The position numbers were made by a program, and so were the translations under genes. A stretch of 33,433 bases of DNA from a gamma proteobacterium symbiont of Ctena orbiculata (GTDB lineage: Bacteria > Pseudomonadota > Gammaproteobacteria > Chromatiales > Chromatiaceae). The stretch covers positions 1 through 33,433 of the forward strand of contig NATV01000075.1 in NCBI GenBank assembly GCA_003094535.1, given 5' to 3'. Below, piece by piece: positions 1 through 8,033 of this stretch; the stretch's first letter is position 1; each line of letters opens with the position of its first letter. The notes beneath the pieces were generated by a model. It was not told the origin of the DNA and did not search any database. It worked only from the letters and a program-made list of their open reading frames with translations.

Positions 1-273
1 GCAATTCCGGTGCGCGATGCTGTCAACTCCGTCTGCGATATGCTGGGCTACGACCCCCTCTTCCTGGCCTGCGAGGGACGGGTTGTCGCCGCTGTTGACG
101 CCGACCAGGCAGAGGAGGCCCTGGTACGTTGGAAAAACCTGCCGGGCGGTGACCATGCGGCATTGATCGGCGAGATGCGAGAGGATGATCCCTATGTCAT
201 CCTGGAGACAGAATTGGGCGGTGCGCGCATCCTCGAAGAGTTGGAGGATGATCCACTGCCTCGCATCTGCTGA
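1..273 (+). CDS. hypE: HypE, [NiFe]-hydrogenase maturation protein (3' end only)
   Basis: Only the C-terminal ~90 residues are present; the reading frame is open from base 1, so the gene begins outside the window. The visible part matches the end of HypE: an I-P-V-R-D-A-V start, then L-G-Y-D-P-L-F-L-A-C-E-G-R, a G-G-A-R-I-L-E stretch and the terminal P-R-I-C. HypE family proteins (AIR-synthase/PurM fold) dehydrate the thiocarbamoyl group that HypF places on this C-terminal cysteine, supplying the cyanide ligands of the NiFe site. The cysteine is the last residue before the TGA, as required. It implies that the cell assembles a [NiFe] hydrogenase; the rest of the hyp operon should lie to the left. 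It is convergent with sppA across 36 bp in which I see no clear terminator hairpin. Confidence 0.93.
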   Translation, partial: AIPVRDAVNSVCDMLGYDPLFLACEGRVVAAVDADQAEEALVRWKNLPGGDHAALIGEMREDDPYVILETELGGARILEELEDDPLPRIC

Positions 274-309
274 GCCGATCACTCGCTAGCAGCTTGGGCA
301 AATGTCTCC

Positions 310-1299
310 TCAGCGCAGGTTTGGTCCCAGACCCAACCCGCTGAAGGTTGCCAAGACCTCAGCGGCACCCGCTCCGATATTGCGCGCAAGACGCTCCCAG
401 ACATCCTCTTTCGGTGTGAAATCGACGATCTCTTCGGCACCGATTATTTCGCGGGCGACATAGCTGCTGCTGCCGAAATCGTCGATGAGTCCCATCTCCT
501 TCGCCTCCTCTCCGTTCCAGAAGAGGCCGCTGAAGAGTTCAGGATAATCGGCTATCTTCAGACGATCCCCTCTGCCCTCTTTTACCGTTTCGATAAACTG
601 CAGATGCAGCTGATCCAGCATCTGCTGGATATGCTGCTTGTCACCGTCTTTCAACGGAGAGAAGGGATCGAGAATACCTTTGTTGTCTCCAGCGGTGAGC
701 AGGCGCCGTTCTATTCCCAGCTCTTCCATGCCGTCGACAAAACCAAACCCGTTGATCAACACCCCGATCGATCCCACAAGGCTCCCCTCGTCGGCATAGA
801 TCTTGTCGGCTGCAACCGCGATGTAGTAACCCCCGGAGGCGCATACGTCCGCAACCACGGCATAGACTGGAATCTTCGGATATTTCTCTCGCAGGCGGCT
901 TATTTCGCGGTTTATATAGCGGGACTGCACAGGACTGCCCCCTGGCGTATTCATTCTGAGGATGACGCCCTTGGTCTTTTTGTCCTCAAAGGCATCGCGC
1001 AGGCCGGTGACGATATTATCCGCACTTGCCTTGGTCTCCGATGAGATCAAGCCTTTCACTTCGATCAATGCGGTATGCTCCTTCACCACGCTCTTCGCCA
1101 CCTGCATCTTGTCCCCCCAGAGAAACACCCCGAGAAGCAGAAACAGATAGCCGAAGGTGAGGAGTTTGAAAAAGATGCCCCAGCGCCGACTGCGACGATT
1201 CTCGGCCACGGTGGCCATGACCATCTGATTCAGCAGATCCCTCTCCCAACGGCTGGGTTCGGACTGACTTCTGTGATCTCCATTGTTGGTTTCCGACAT
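310..1299 (-). CDS. sppA: Signal peptide peptidase SppA, short (S49) form
   Basis: 329-aa inner-membrane serine protease that degrades signal peptides left in the membrane after secretion. One transmembrane segment lies at about residues 41-61, after a basic cytoplasmic N-terminus, and the protease domain is periplasmic. The S49 hallmarks are present: N-T-P-G-G-S at 117-122, nucleophile Ser155 in A-S-G-G-Y-Y, the G-S-I-G motif at 176-179 and the general base Lys207 in T-A-G-D-N-K. The 52-residue Ser-Lys spacing equals that of the characterised short B. subtilis enzyme. The length is that of the single-domain form, not the ~600-aa E. coli SppA. It lies 101 bp downstream of the HAD phosphatase on the same strand and may be cotranscribed with rluC. 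Confidence 0.93.
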   Translation of the reverse strand: MSETNNGDHRSQSEPSRWERDLLNQMVMATVAENRRSRRWGIFFKLLTFGYLFLLLGVFLWGDKMQVAKSVVKEHTALIEVKGLISSETKASADNIVTGLRDAFEDKKTKGVILRMNTPGGSPVQSRYINREISRLREKYPKIPVYAVVADVCASGGYYIAVAADKIYADEGSLVGSIGVLINGFGFVDGMEELGIERRLLTAGDNKGILDPFSPLKDGDKQHIQQMLDQLHLQFIETVKEGRGDRLKIADYPELFSGLFWNGEEAKEMGLIDDFGSSSYVAREIIGAEEIVDFTPKEDVWERLARNIGAGAAEVLATFSGLGLGPNLR

Positions 1300-1400
1300 G
1301 AAAAGTACCCTTTAACGATTTTTAAGACTTAGGCTTAATTGCAATAACCAATTTTATAATCCGATCCTTACAGAGTTGTTGCCAGAACAGCGTTTAAACT

Positions 1401-2051
1401 TTAGTCGCTGTCCAACCAGGCAGGAATCTCAGTAATTCGATCAACGCAGGCAAGCGGATTGTGTTTCAGCAGTCGATCTCGACTGTGGGTTCCGTAGGTC
1501 ACGCCCAAGGAGGGCATGCCGGCATTGACTGCCATCTCCAGATCATACTCCGTATCCCCGATCATCAGTGCATGACGGGGTTCAACACCGGTCTGCTCGA
1601 GAATCTGATTGAGCATTTCCGGATGGGGTTTGGAAAAGCTCTCGTCGGCACAGCGGGTGAGGTGAAAGTAGTCGCCCAAGCCGGTGCTCTCCAGGGCATA
1701 ATCCAATCCTTTACGACCTTTGCCGGTGGCCACCGCCAGTATGTAGCCCTGGCGCAGCAGCTCGCGCAATACCTCGCGAGCACCTTCGAAAAGCGCTGAA
1801 GGCGTGCCGTTCTCCTTGAAAAAATGGACCCGGTAGCGCGCGGCGATTTGAAGATGCAGATCGGGCTCACTGCCGGGATAGAGCCGATTGACCGCCTCGT
1901 GCAGTCCGAGTCCGATGATATCCCGAATCGCAGCCTGGCTCGGGACAGCCAGCTTCAGGTCTTTTACCGCAGCCTCGACACAGGCGATAATGTGGGCCTC
2001 TGAATCCATCAGAGTTCCATCCCAATCAAATATTAATAGCTCAAACTTCAT
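1401..2051 (-). CDS. HAD-IA family phosphatase (phosphoglycolate phosphatase-like)
   Basis: 216-aa HAD-superfamily hydrolase. Motif I is D-W-D-G-T-L with nucleophile Asp9 and Asp11. Motif II is A-T-G-K, motif III the lysine of S-K-P-H-P-E, and motif IV G-D-T-E-Y-D. The cap inserted after motif I is the small helical type of subfamily IA, as in Gph. The start is taken at 2051 because the motif I region follows at once and because it lies one base past the rluC stop (2053); a reading frame extending to 2219 would run far into rluC. A HAD-IA hydrolase directly after rluC is a recurrent arrangement in gammaproteobacteria. The substrate is unknown: phosphoglycolate is possible, but nothing in the sequence settles it. 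Confidence 0.88.
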   Translation of the reverse strand: MKFELLIFDWDGTLMDSEAHIIACVEAAVKDLKLAVPSQAAIRDIIGLGLHEAVNRLYPGSEPDLHLQIAARYRVHFFKENGTPSALFEGAREVLRELLRQGYILAVATGKGRKGLDYALESTGLGDYFHLTRCADESFSKPHPEMLNQILEQTGVEPRHALMIGDTEYDLEMAVNAGMPSLGVTYGTHSRDRLLKHNPLACVDRITEIPAWLDSD

Positions 2052-2052
2052 C

Positions 2053-3006
2053 TTATCTCTTAAGTTTATCCAAGAGCTCGACCAGCGCTTGCGGCAGGGG
2101 TGCATCGATGCACAACTCATGCGCGTCGCCCGGCCAGCGAAAACTGACCTGATGGGCATGCAGAAAGAGCCGGCGCAGACCGATCTCGCGCATGCCTCTA
2201 TTGGCGTCATCGTCGCCATACTTGGTATCGCCCAGCACGGGCGATCCCAACCAGGCGCTGTGCACTCGGATCTGATGGGTACGTCCGGTCACCAGTTCCA
2301 CCTCCACCAGGGTCGCATCCTTGAACCGCTGCAGGCGCTTGAATCGGGTCTCAGCGGGTTTACCCTCGGCATCCACCCTGACCACCCGCTCGCCGCCCTG
2401 CAGGGTATTCTTCTTCAAGGGCATGTTGACAACTTGCACCCCTTTGCGCCAGCTCCCCGCCAGCAGCGCCAGATACCGCTTATCGACCCGGTTTTCGCGG
2501 ATGAGTTCATGCAACACGCGCAGCGTGCTGCGACGCTTGCTGATCATCAGGCAGCCGGAGGTTTCTCGATCCAGGCGATGCACCAGCTCCAACTGGGTTT
2601 CATCGGGCCGCATAAGTCGCAGCGTCTCGATTATGCCGCTGCTCAAACCGCTGCCGCCATGCACCGCAAGACCGGAGGGCTTGTTCAATACCAACAGCCG
2701 CTCATCCTCGAAAACCACGGCCTGCTCAAGGGTGGTGCGCAGCTGCTCTGAGGGCCGGGGTGTCGCCTCGGATCTTTCTATATGTACCGGAGGTATGCGA
2801 ATCAGATCGCCCCCCTGAAGCTTGTAGGCCGCTTTGACCCTGCCCTTGTTGACTCTGACCTCTCCCTTTCTCAGGATACGATAGATGTAACTCCTCGGCA
2901 CCCCTTTCAGAAGTCGCATCAGATAGTTGTCGATTCGCTGTCCGACATATTCCGCGGCCACCTCAACGAACCGAACTGATGGAGAATTCTTTTTTGATTC
3001 TGACAT
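2053..3006 (-). CDS. rluC: 23S rRNA pseudouridine synthase RluC
   Basis: 317-aa member of the RluA family, expected to convert uridines near positions 955, 2504 and 2580 of 23S rRNA to pseudouridine. An N-terminal S4 RNA-binding domain (about 20-80, with R-I-D-N-Y-L and G-E-V-R-V-N-K-G-R) precedes the catalytic domain. The catalytic motif H-R-L-D-R-E-T-S-G places the nucleophile at Asp146, almost the same position as in E. coli RluC (144). The gene is divergent from rne, as rluC is in E. coli, and the HAD phosphatase follows one base after its stop. RluD is the main alternative; the S4 domain and the position next to rne favour RluC. Confidence 0.93.
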   Translation of the reverse strand: MSESKKNSPSVRFVEVAAEYVGQRIDNYLMRLLKGVPRSYIYRILRKGEVRVNKGRVKAAYKLQGGDLIRIPPVHIERSEATPRPSEQLRTTLEQAVVFEDERLLVLNKPSGLAVHGGSGLSSGIIETLRLMRPDETQLELVHRLDRETSGCLMISKRRSTLRVLHELIRENRVDKRYLALLAGSWRKGVQVVNMPLKKNTLQGGERVVRVDAEGKPAETRFKRLQRFKDATLVEVELVTGRTHQIRVHSAWLGSPVLGDTKYGDDDANRGMREIGLRRLFLHAHQVSFRWPGDAHELCIDAPLPQALVELLDKLKR

Positions 3007-3023
3007 TTAGCGCCGATCTATTT

Positions 3024-3051
3024 ATATTAATCGATTGATGTTCGTGTTGAA
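3024..3051 (-). promoter_or_regulatory. Weak candidate sigma-70 promoter for rluC
   Basis: On the minus strand TTCAAC (3046-3051) and TAATAT (3024-3029) are separated by 16 bp, upstream of the rluC start at 3006. The match is modest. Its -35 box falls inside the left arm of the inverted repeat 3045-3071, so the same protein could act on both divergent promoters. This is inference from sequence only. Confidence 0.3.
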
Positions 3052-3071
3052 GGTTGCTATATTCTTCAACA
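3035..3071 (+). promoter_or_regulatory. Candidate rne promoter overlapped by an 8-bp inverted repeat
   Basis: TTGATG (3035-3040), a 17-bp spacer and TATATT (3058-3063) form a good sigma-70 promoter facing rne (4/6 and 5/6 matches). A perfect inverted repeat, TGTTGAAG (3045-3052) and CTTCAACA (3064-3071), brackets the -10 box with an 11-bp spacer, an operator-like position. The predicted start of transcription, near 3070, would give a leader of about 480 nt before the rne ATG. The repeat could instead act as an RNA or DNA hairpin. Confidence 0.5.
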
Positions 3072-3553
3072 GTTTTTCAGGTACCGGCCGGTGGCAAACC
3101 ACAAAAGCCGGTGCCCGCGCGGTTTCTTAACCGCCTGCAGCCGACAAAAATCCTTTAGGCGCAAGCGGTTATCCAGCCAAGCGCACAGGTGCCCTTAGGA
3201 TATCCGGCTCTTAATCTGAATCCTCAGCGCCATAGCATGAATGGAGTGTGCGCCCCGATCGGGCGCAGACCCCGGGAATTGATGCCGGGCCGACCATCTC
3301 GGCCATGTCGCACTCCCGATGCTTTAGGCGTCATATTTTCAGTTCGATCAGCAGCCGATTCCAAGCGGCGGACTTTAACAGTTTTTCAGCCATCCGAGCT
3401 AGTTCTCTAGCCTGGAATCGAACGCGATTCCGTGGGTTTGCGCAGTGATGCTCTCCTTCAAAGTGAGCAGGCAATGCTATTGTCTGCCCCGGTATGGGAG
3501 CCCAGACCGCGCATCCGGGCAGTGGCGCCGGACGGCTATACGGACACACAATA
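3072..3553 (+). promoter_or_regulatory. Long structured 5' leader of rne
   Basis: No gene is credible here, but the predicted RNA is rich in hairpins. ACCGGC (3083-3088) pairs with GCCGGT (3107-3112) around an inner GTGG/CCAC stem (3091-3102). GCGGTT (3119-3124) pairs with AACCGC (3129-3134) over a TCTT loop, but the same AACCGC can pair with GCGGTT at 3165-3170. Further on, TGGAATCG (3413-3420) can pair either with CGATTCCA (3356-3363) or, as GGAATCG, with CGATTCC (3425-3431). A 13-nt direct repeat with a run of five T occurs at 3068-3080 and 3377-3389. In E. coli the 361-nt rne leader mediates autoregulation through a stem-loop bound by RNase E; a similar role is inferred here, though I do not recognise the E. 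coli element. Confidence 0.55.
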
Positions 3554-6547
3554 ATGAAGCGTATGTTAATCAACGCAACTCAACCTGAAGAGTTGCGTGT
3601 TGCCATCGTTGATGGCCAGAAACTATTCAATCTCGACATTGAAGTCCCCGGTCGGGAACAGAAGAAGGCCAATATCTACAAGGGTCGCATCACCCGCGTC
3701 GAACCCAGCCTCGAAGCCGCCTTTGTCGACTACGGATCGGAGCGTCACGGTTTCCTACCCCTCAAAGAGATCGCCAGAGTCTATTTCTCGGACAAGGCCC
3801 GGGCCTCCTCCGGCAGGGTAAATATCCAGGACGCCATCAAAGAGGGCCAAGAGGTCATCATCCAGGTCGAAAAAGAGGAGCGTGGAAACAAGGGGGCCGC
3901 CCTGACCACGTTCATCTCGCTGGCGGGCCGCTATCTGGTGTTGATGCCCAACAATCCCCGCGCCGGCGGCGTCTCCCGCAGAATCGAGGGCCAGGACCGC
4001 ACTGAGCTGCGTGAAGCCATGAGCGAGCTGCAGATCCCGGATGACATGGGGCTGATCGTGCGCACCGCCGGGGTCGGCAAAAACAGCGAGGAGCTGCAGT
4101 GGGATCTGGATTACCTGATTCAGCTTTGGCAGGCGATCGAACACTCCGCGGAGAAACCCGCGCCTTTCCTGATCTATCAGGAGAGCAACGTAATCATACG
4201 TTCGATCAGGGACTATCTGCGTGCCGACATCGGCGAAATCGTCATCGACGACAGGGAGATCTTCAATCAGGCCGAACGCTTCATCAACCAGGTGATGCCC
4301 CAATACGGCCAGAAGCTGCGTCACTACGACGACGAGGTTCCCCTCTTTAGCCGCTACCAGATCGAGAGTCAGATCGAGTCGGCCTTCCAGCGTGAAGTCA
4401 GCCTGCCCTCGGGCGGCGCCATCGTCATCGATCATACCGAGGCACTGACCTCCATCGATATCAACTCCGCCCGTGCCACCAAAGGCGCGGACATCGAGGA
4501 GACCGCCTTGAACACCAACATGGAGGCGGCGGATGAGATCGCGCGCCAGCTGCGCTTGCGCGACCTGGGTGGGCTTTTCGTCATCGATTTTATCGATATG
4601 ACCCCTTCGCGGAATCAGCGTGAGGTAGAGAACCGACTCAAGGAGGCCCTGAAACAGGATCGCGCCCGGGTGCAGATCGGCAGGATCTCGCGTTTCGGCC
4701 TCCTGGAGATGTCACGGCAACGCCTGCGCCCCTCTTTGGGCGAGGCCAGCGAACAGGCCTGTCCCCGCTGCAAGGGACATGGCACCATCCGGGGCGTGGA
4801 ATCGCTCTCCCTCTCTGTGCTGCGCATCATCGAAGAAGAGGCGATGAAAGAGAACACCGGCCGCATCGTGGCGCAGCTGCCAGTCGATATGTCCACCTTC
4901 CTGCTGAACGAAAAGCGCCAGGCTATTCACGACATCGAGAGACGCCAATCCATCGACGTGGTGCTGGTGCCCAACATCCATCTCGATACACCCAACTTCA
5001 CCATCGAGCGGGTACGCGTGAGTGAGCTGCCAACGGGTGAAGATGCGATATCGAGTTACAAGATGGTCGACGAGGAGAGCGAGCAGAATGTAATTGAGTT
5101 CGCCAAGGCGCGACAGCTGCAAGCAGAGAAACCCGCAGTAAAATCGATCGCCCCCGCAAGCCCGGCCCCACAGAGAACGGAACCGCCCCAGGCGGAGACA
5201 GAATCGGCTGAGGGCGGCTTTTTAAAGAAAATTTTCAGCATATTCACCACAAAAGCACCAGAACCGCCCAAAGAGGAAGCACCGAAAAAGGCAACCAAAC
5301 CACGTCAGGGTTCAGGTCGATCCAAGGCAACTTCCGGGGGTAAGGGGCGTAAGAGTCAGTCCTCCACTGCTCGTGGCAAGGCTGCGGGTGACAGCCGTCG
5401 AGGCGAAAAGGGGGATAGGCGTTCTCAGGAATCCGCCTCTACAGGCAAGCGGAAAAGTCAAAAGACATCGAACAAGGCCGGCGACAAAAAGCAAGCGGAG
5501 GCTAAAGCTCAGGATAAACCCGGTACTCAGACCGAGAAGGTTGATGGCGAGGCACCAAAGGCCAAGGGATCACGCCGTGGTCGTCGAGGTGGCCGCAGAC
5601 GCCGTGGAGCTGCTGAAAAAGCAGCCGATCAGTCGGCAATGAACGGTGCCGGCAAGGCGCAAAATCAACCACCCCAAAGTACAGAGACAGGTGAAGCAAA
5701 AGCTGAGGCCACCAAGAAGCCCTCTCGGGGTTCACAAGCCAAGCGGGAAGCCAAGTCGGACAGCGAGGCAGAATCAGCGTCAACCGCCCGTAAAAAGAAG
5801 CCGGCTGGCGCCAAGACCGTGAAGGATAAGCCGTCTGGGGATACCAAGCAGAAAGCAGAAACGACTTCCAAGCCTGAGCCGGATCAGCCTGCGGTGGAAG
5901 CCAAGCAGAAAGCGGAGACGGCTCCCAAGCCCGAGCCGGGCCCGTCTGCCACGGAGGCCAAACAGAAAACGGATACGGCTCCCAAGCCCGAATCGGGCCC
6001 GACTGCTGCGGAGACCAAACAGAAAGCGGAAACAGCCCCCAAGCCAAAACCAGCCGCGCCTGCTGTGGAGGCAAAGGAGAAAGCGGATCCGCCTCCCAAG
6101 CCCGAGCCGGCTCAATCGACCATGGCTGATGCCAGGCCTGACAACCGGGGAACGGCGAAGAATGAGAAGCAGACGACCGACAATGGTCCCAAACTGGTTC
6201 AGGTTGAGACCTCCAAGCCCCAGCAGGAGGCAGCCGGTTCGGTGAAAACAAAACCAAAGGCCGCAAAGCCTGCGCAGAGCGATAGCGTCAAGACGACGGT
6301 AACTGTCGAGAAAAAGGTTCAACCACCGCCGAAACTTCAGCAGGTGGAGACCGTTAAACCGACGGATAAGGCGGCAGCAAAACCGACACCGTCTGAGGCC
6401 GAAAGGGCTCCCACTAAGCCGGCCAGGGTGGAGAATGCACAGCCGGGCAAGCAACCTGCCGCCGCGGGTGAACCGGAGGGTCCCAAGGCCACTCAGTCCG
6501 AGGCCAAGGCAAAGGAGAAGAGCGTCGACAGCGGGAATGGGGATTGA
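3554..6547 (+). CDS. rne: Ribonuclease E
   Basis: 997-aa endoribonuclease, the core of the RNA degradosome and a processing enzyme for rRNA and tRNA. The N-terminal catalytic half is canonical: M-K-R-M-L-I-N-A start, S1 domain at about 35-125 ([15 protein letters not shown]), catalytic Asp302 in S-I-D-I-N-S, a second catalytic Asp in F-V-I-D-F-I-D-M, and the Zn-link C-P-R-C with Cys403 and Cys406. These positions are within one residue of E. coli RNase E. The C-terminal half is a low-complexity scaffold arm. A short amphipathic segment (F-L-K-K-I-F-S-I-F, about residue 555) resembles the membrane anchor. An Arg-rich RNA-binding patch lies near 672-685, and Lys/Pro/Ala-rich repeats follow. An in-frame ATG at 3494 would add 20 residues, but ATG 3554 matches the family start. 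RNase G is excluded by length and the arm. Confidence 0.97.
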   Translation: MKRMLINATQPEELRVAIVDGQKLFNLDIEVPGREQKKANIYKGRITRVEPSLEAAFVDYGSERHGFLPLKEIARVYFSDKARASSGRVNIQDAIKEGQEVIIQVEKEERGNKGAALTTFISLAGRYLVLMPNNPRAGGVSRRIEGQDRTELREAMSELQIPDDMGLIVRTAGVGKNSEELQWDLDYLIQLWQAIEHSAEKPAPFLIYQESNVIIRSIRDYLRADIGEIVIDDREIFNQAERFINQVMPQYGQKLRHYDDEVPLFSRYQIESQIESAFQREVSLPSGGAIVIDHTEALTSIDINSARATKGADIEETALNTNMEAADEIARQLRLRDLGGLFVIDFIDMTPSRNQREVENRLKEALKQDRARVQIGRISRFGLLEMSRQRLRPSLGEASEQACPRCKGHGTIRGVESLSLSVLRIIEEEAMKENTGRIVAQLPVDMSTFLLNEKRQAIHDIERRQSIDVVLVPNIHLDTPNFTIERVRVSELPTGEDAISSYKMVDEESEQNVIEFAKARQLQAEKPAVKSIAPASPAPQRTEPPQAETESAEGGFLKKIFSIFTTKAPEPPKEEAPKKATKPRQGSGRSKATSGGKGRKSQSSTARGKAAGDSRRGEKGDRRSQESASTGKRKSQKTSNKAGDKKQAEAKAQDKPGTQTEKVDGEAPKAKGSRRGRRGGRRRRGAAEKAADQSAMNGAGKAQNQPPQSTETGEAKAEATKKPSRGSQAKREAKSDSEAESASTARKKKPAGAKTVKDKPSGDTKQKAETTSKPEPDQPAVEAKQKAETAPKPEPGPSATEAKQKTDTAPKPESGPTAAETKQKAETAPKPKPAAPAVEAKEKADPPPKPEPAQSTMADARPDNRGTAKNEKQTTDNGPKLVQVETSKPQQEAAGSVKTKPKAAKPAQSDSVKTTVTVEKKVQPPPKLQQVETVKPTDKAAAKPTPSEAERAPTKPARVENAQPGKQPAAAGEPEGPKATQSEAKAKEKSVDSGNGD
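5843..6127 (+). repeat. Five tandem 57-bp repeats in the RNase E C-terminal arm
   Basis: Five consecutive 19-residue units start at 5843, 5900, 5957, 6014 and 6071, each following the pattern (A/T)-K-x-K-(A/T)-(E/D)-x-x-x-K-P. The period is exactly 57 bp, so the reading frame is kept. Units have diverged at third positions and in the acidic/proline half. This part of RNase E is disordered and fast-evolving in the family. Unit number probably varies between strains by slippage or recombination. Confidence 0.85.
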
Positions 6548-6550
6548 TTG

Positions 6551-7042
6551 TCAGGAGAAGTGGCTGTTGACTATTTTTTCCAGCAAGCCCCGGGAGGCTT
6601 CCTCAACCAGGTCGAATACCCGGTCAAAACCCGCGGGACCGCCATAGTAGGGATCGGGCACTTCACGTATCGGTTGTAGGGGTGCATAGTCGAGGAACAG
6701 ATGCAGCCGTTCCTCCCTGCCCTCCGGACAGAGTTCCAGCAGATCGGCGTAGTTGGATCGATCCATGGCGACGACATAGTCAAACAGTTCGAAATCTTCG
6801 GCTGTGACCATCCGCGCACGAAGATCGCTCAGATCAAGTCCACGCTTTAGGGCTGTCTCCCGCGCCCGACGATCCGGCTTGGAACCTGAATGATAATCGA
6901 TGGTGCCTGCCGAATCGGTTGCGATATAGTCGCTCAATCCCTGCTGCGCCACCATCTCGCGAAAAACCCCCTGTGCGGTGGGTGATCTGCAAATATTACC
7001 CATGCAGACAAACAGAATAGAAATCTTGTTATTGTCAGTCAT
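6551..7042 (-). CDS. Low-molecular-weight protein-tyrosine phosphatase
   Basis: 163-aa cytoplasmic phosphatase of the LMW-PTP fold. The P-loop C-x5-R-S is complete near the N-terminus: Cys13 is the nucleophile and Arg19 binds phosphate, in V-C-M-G-N-I-C-R-S. The general-acid loop D-P-Y-Y-G-G carries Asp130. Family members dephosphorylate tyrosine, and in some bacteria arginine, on proteins; some regulate exopolysaccharide kinases. No tyrosine kinase or polysaccharide gene is nearby, so the closer housekeeping form is more likely than a Wzb type. It ends 3 bp from the rne stop, convergently, with no visible terminator between them. Confidence 0.93.
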   Translation of the reverse strand: MTDNNKISILFVCMGNICRSPTAQGVFREMVAQQGLSDYIATDSAGTIDYHSGSKPDRRARETALKRGLDLSDLRARMVTAEDFELFDYVVAMDRSNYADLLELCPEGREERLHLFLDYAPLQPIREVPDPYYGGPAGFDRVFDLVEEASRGLLEKIVNSHFS

Positions 7043-7172
7043 AGAGTTTGCTATAAAACCTCAAGTAAGAAGCTGTTGCGGTGAGTCTCTGAACTCGATA
7101 TGTTCCTTATTCTACCCTATCCATCACTTTTAACATCAGTTGAAAGGATTGACTTCTTTTACTCACACTTTT

Positions 7173-8033
7173 TCAGCTGAGCCAACCCAGCAATACCAAA
7201 CCACCAGACACCACGAGTGCACCGACAAGACGCTGTCGCCAATGTTCCCGTTCACCGAACGCCAGGATCGAAAGCAGCACCGCGAGGACTATTCCGCCAT
7301 TGGTGAAGGAGACGACGTGAGCCGCGGGTAGTTGGCCCATGGCCCTCACCACCAATGCATAGGCGGTACCGATAAAGAGACCGCCAATGAGGATATAGGC
7401 AATCGAGGGTCGCGTTTGCGGCAGCCAGCGATTGGTCTCCACCCGCTGCACCAGGGTAAGCTCCAGGAACGAGGTCGCGTAACCTATGCTGATAAATCCC
7501 AGTTGTTCGGCAAATCCCGGAAGGTACTCGACAGCCACTTTATCGCTCAGCGAATAAACACTCGTGGAGAGTGCCGCGAGAATGGTCCAGGGCAAGGCGT
7601 GCCTGGTGTCTCCATGCCGTGATGAGGCCGCGAGTATCCACAACCCGATTACACTGATGCTGATCGCTACAAGTTCCCAGATCGAGATAAGCTGCGAAAA
7701 GAAGAGCCAGGACCAGAGCAGAATCAGGATTGGGGAGCTGCGTGCCAATGGATAGACCAGGGCCACAGGTGCATAGTGATAGGCGCGCCTCAAGGCAATA
7801 AAGTAGAGCGTGTTGGCCACCGATGTGGAGAACAGCGCAGTGACCAGGGGTGGTTGCCAATTGGCATTTTGCAGCAAATGCCAAACGGCGTAGGGACCCA
7901 AAATAGTAAGATGCGCGAGCAGCCCCCACCAGAGATAGTTCGCCCGGCTGTCCACATGACGGGCCATCAGGTTCCAGGCCACGTGCATCAGTACGGAAGC
8001 ACCGATCAGGAGATAGGCGTTATTCAGCATCAT
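7173..8033 (-). CDS. EamA/DMT-family transporter at the end of the phn operon
   Basis: 286-aa very hydrophobic protein with about ten predicted transmembrane helices in two EamA-like halves. These end in a helix pair rich in Ala, Val and Leu, with G-G-I-V-L-A-V-L-L-S-I at about 245. The start ATG at 8033 overlaps the phnP stop as ATGA, so translation is probably coupled to phnP; an in-frame start at 8090 would run into phnP and adds a non-hydrophobic stretch. The substrate is unknown. Its place as the last gene of a C-P lyase operon suggests export or import of a metabolite of phosphonate breakdown, but that is inference. DMT members carry amino acids, nucleotide-sugars, drugs and other small molecules. 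Confidence 0.85.
   Translation of the reverse strand: MMLNNAYLLIGASVLMHVAWNLMARHVDSRANYLWWGLLAHLTILGPYAVWHLLQNANWQPPLVTALFSTSVANTLYFIALRRAYHYAPVALVYPLARSSPILILLWSWLFFSQLISIWELVAISISVIGLWILAASSRHGDTRHALPWTILAALSTSVYSLSDKVAVEYLPGFAEQLGFISIGYATSFLELTLVQRVETNRWLPQTRPSIAYILIGGLFIGTAYALVVRAMGQLPAAHVVSFTNGGIVLAVLLSILAFGEREHWRQRLVGALVVSGGLVLLGWLS

Noticed and set aside
3189-3448. Short plus-strand frames of 60-75 codons in the rne leader
   Set aside because: They lie across the predicted hairpins, have no ribosome-binding sites and no similarity; the region is better read as leader RNA.
5502-6266. Long open frames antisense to the RNase E arm (up to 254 codons)
   Set aside because: They arise from the low-complexity, GC-rich repeat region of rne; their translations are Leu/Pro/Trp-rich, match nothing recognisable and overlap a certain gene.
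6541-6560. Bidirectional terminator between rne and the tyrosine phosphatase
   Set aside because: Only 3 bp separate the stops and no stem followed by a T-run is visible in either direction.
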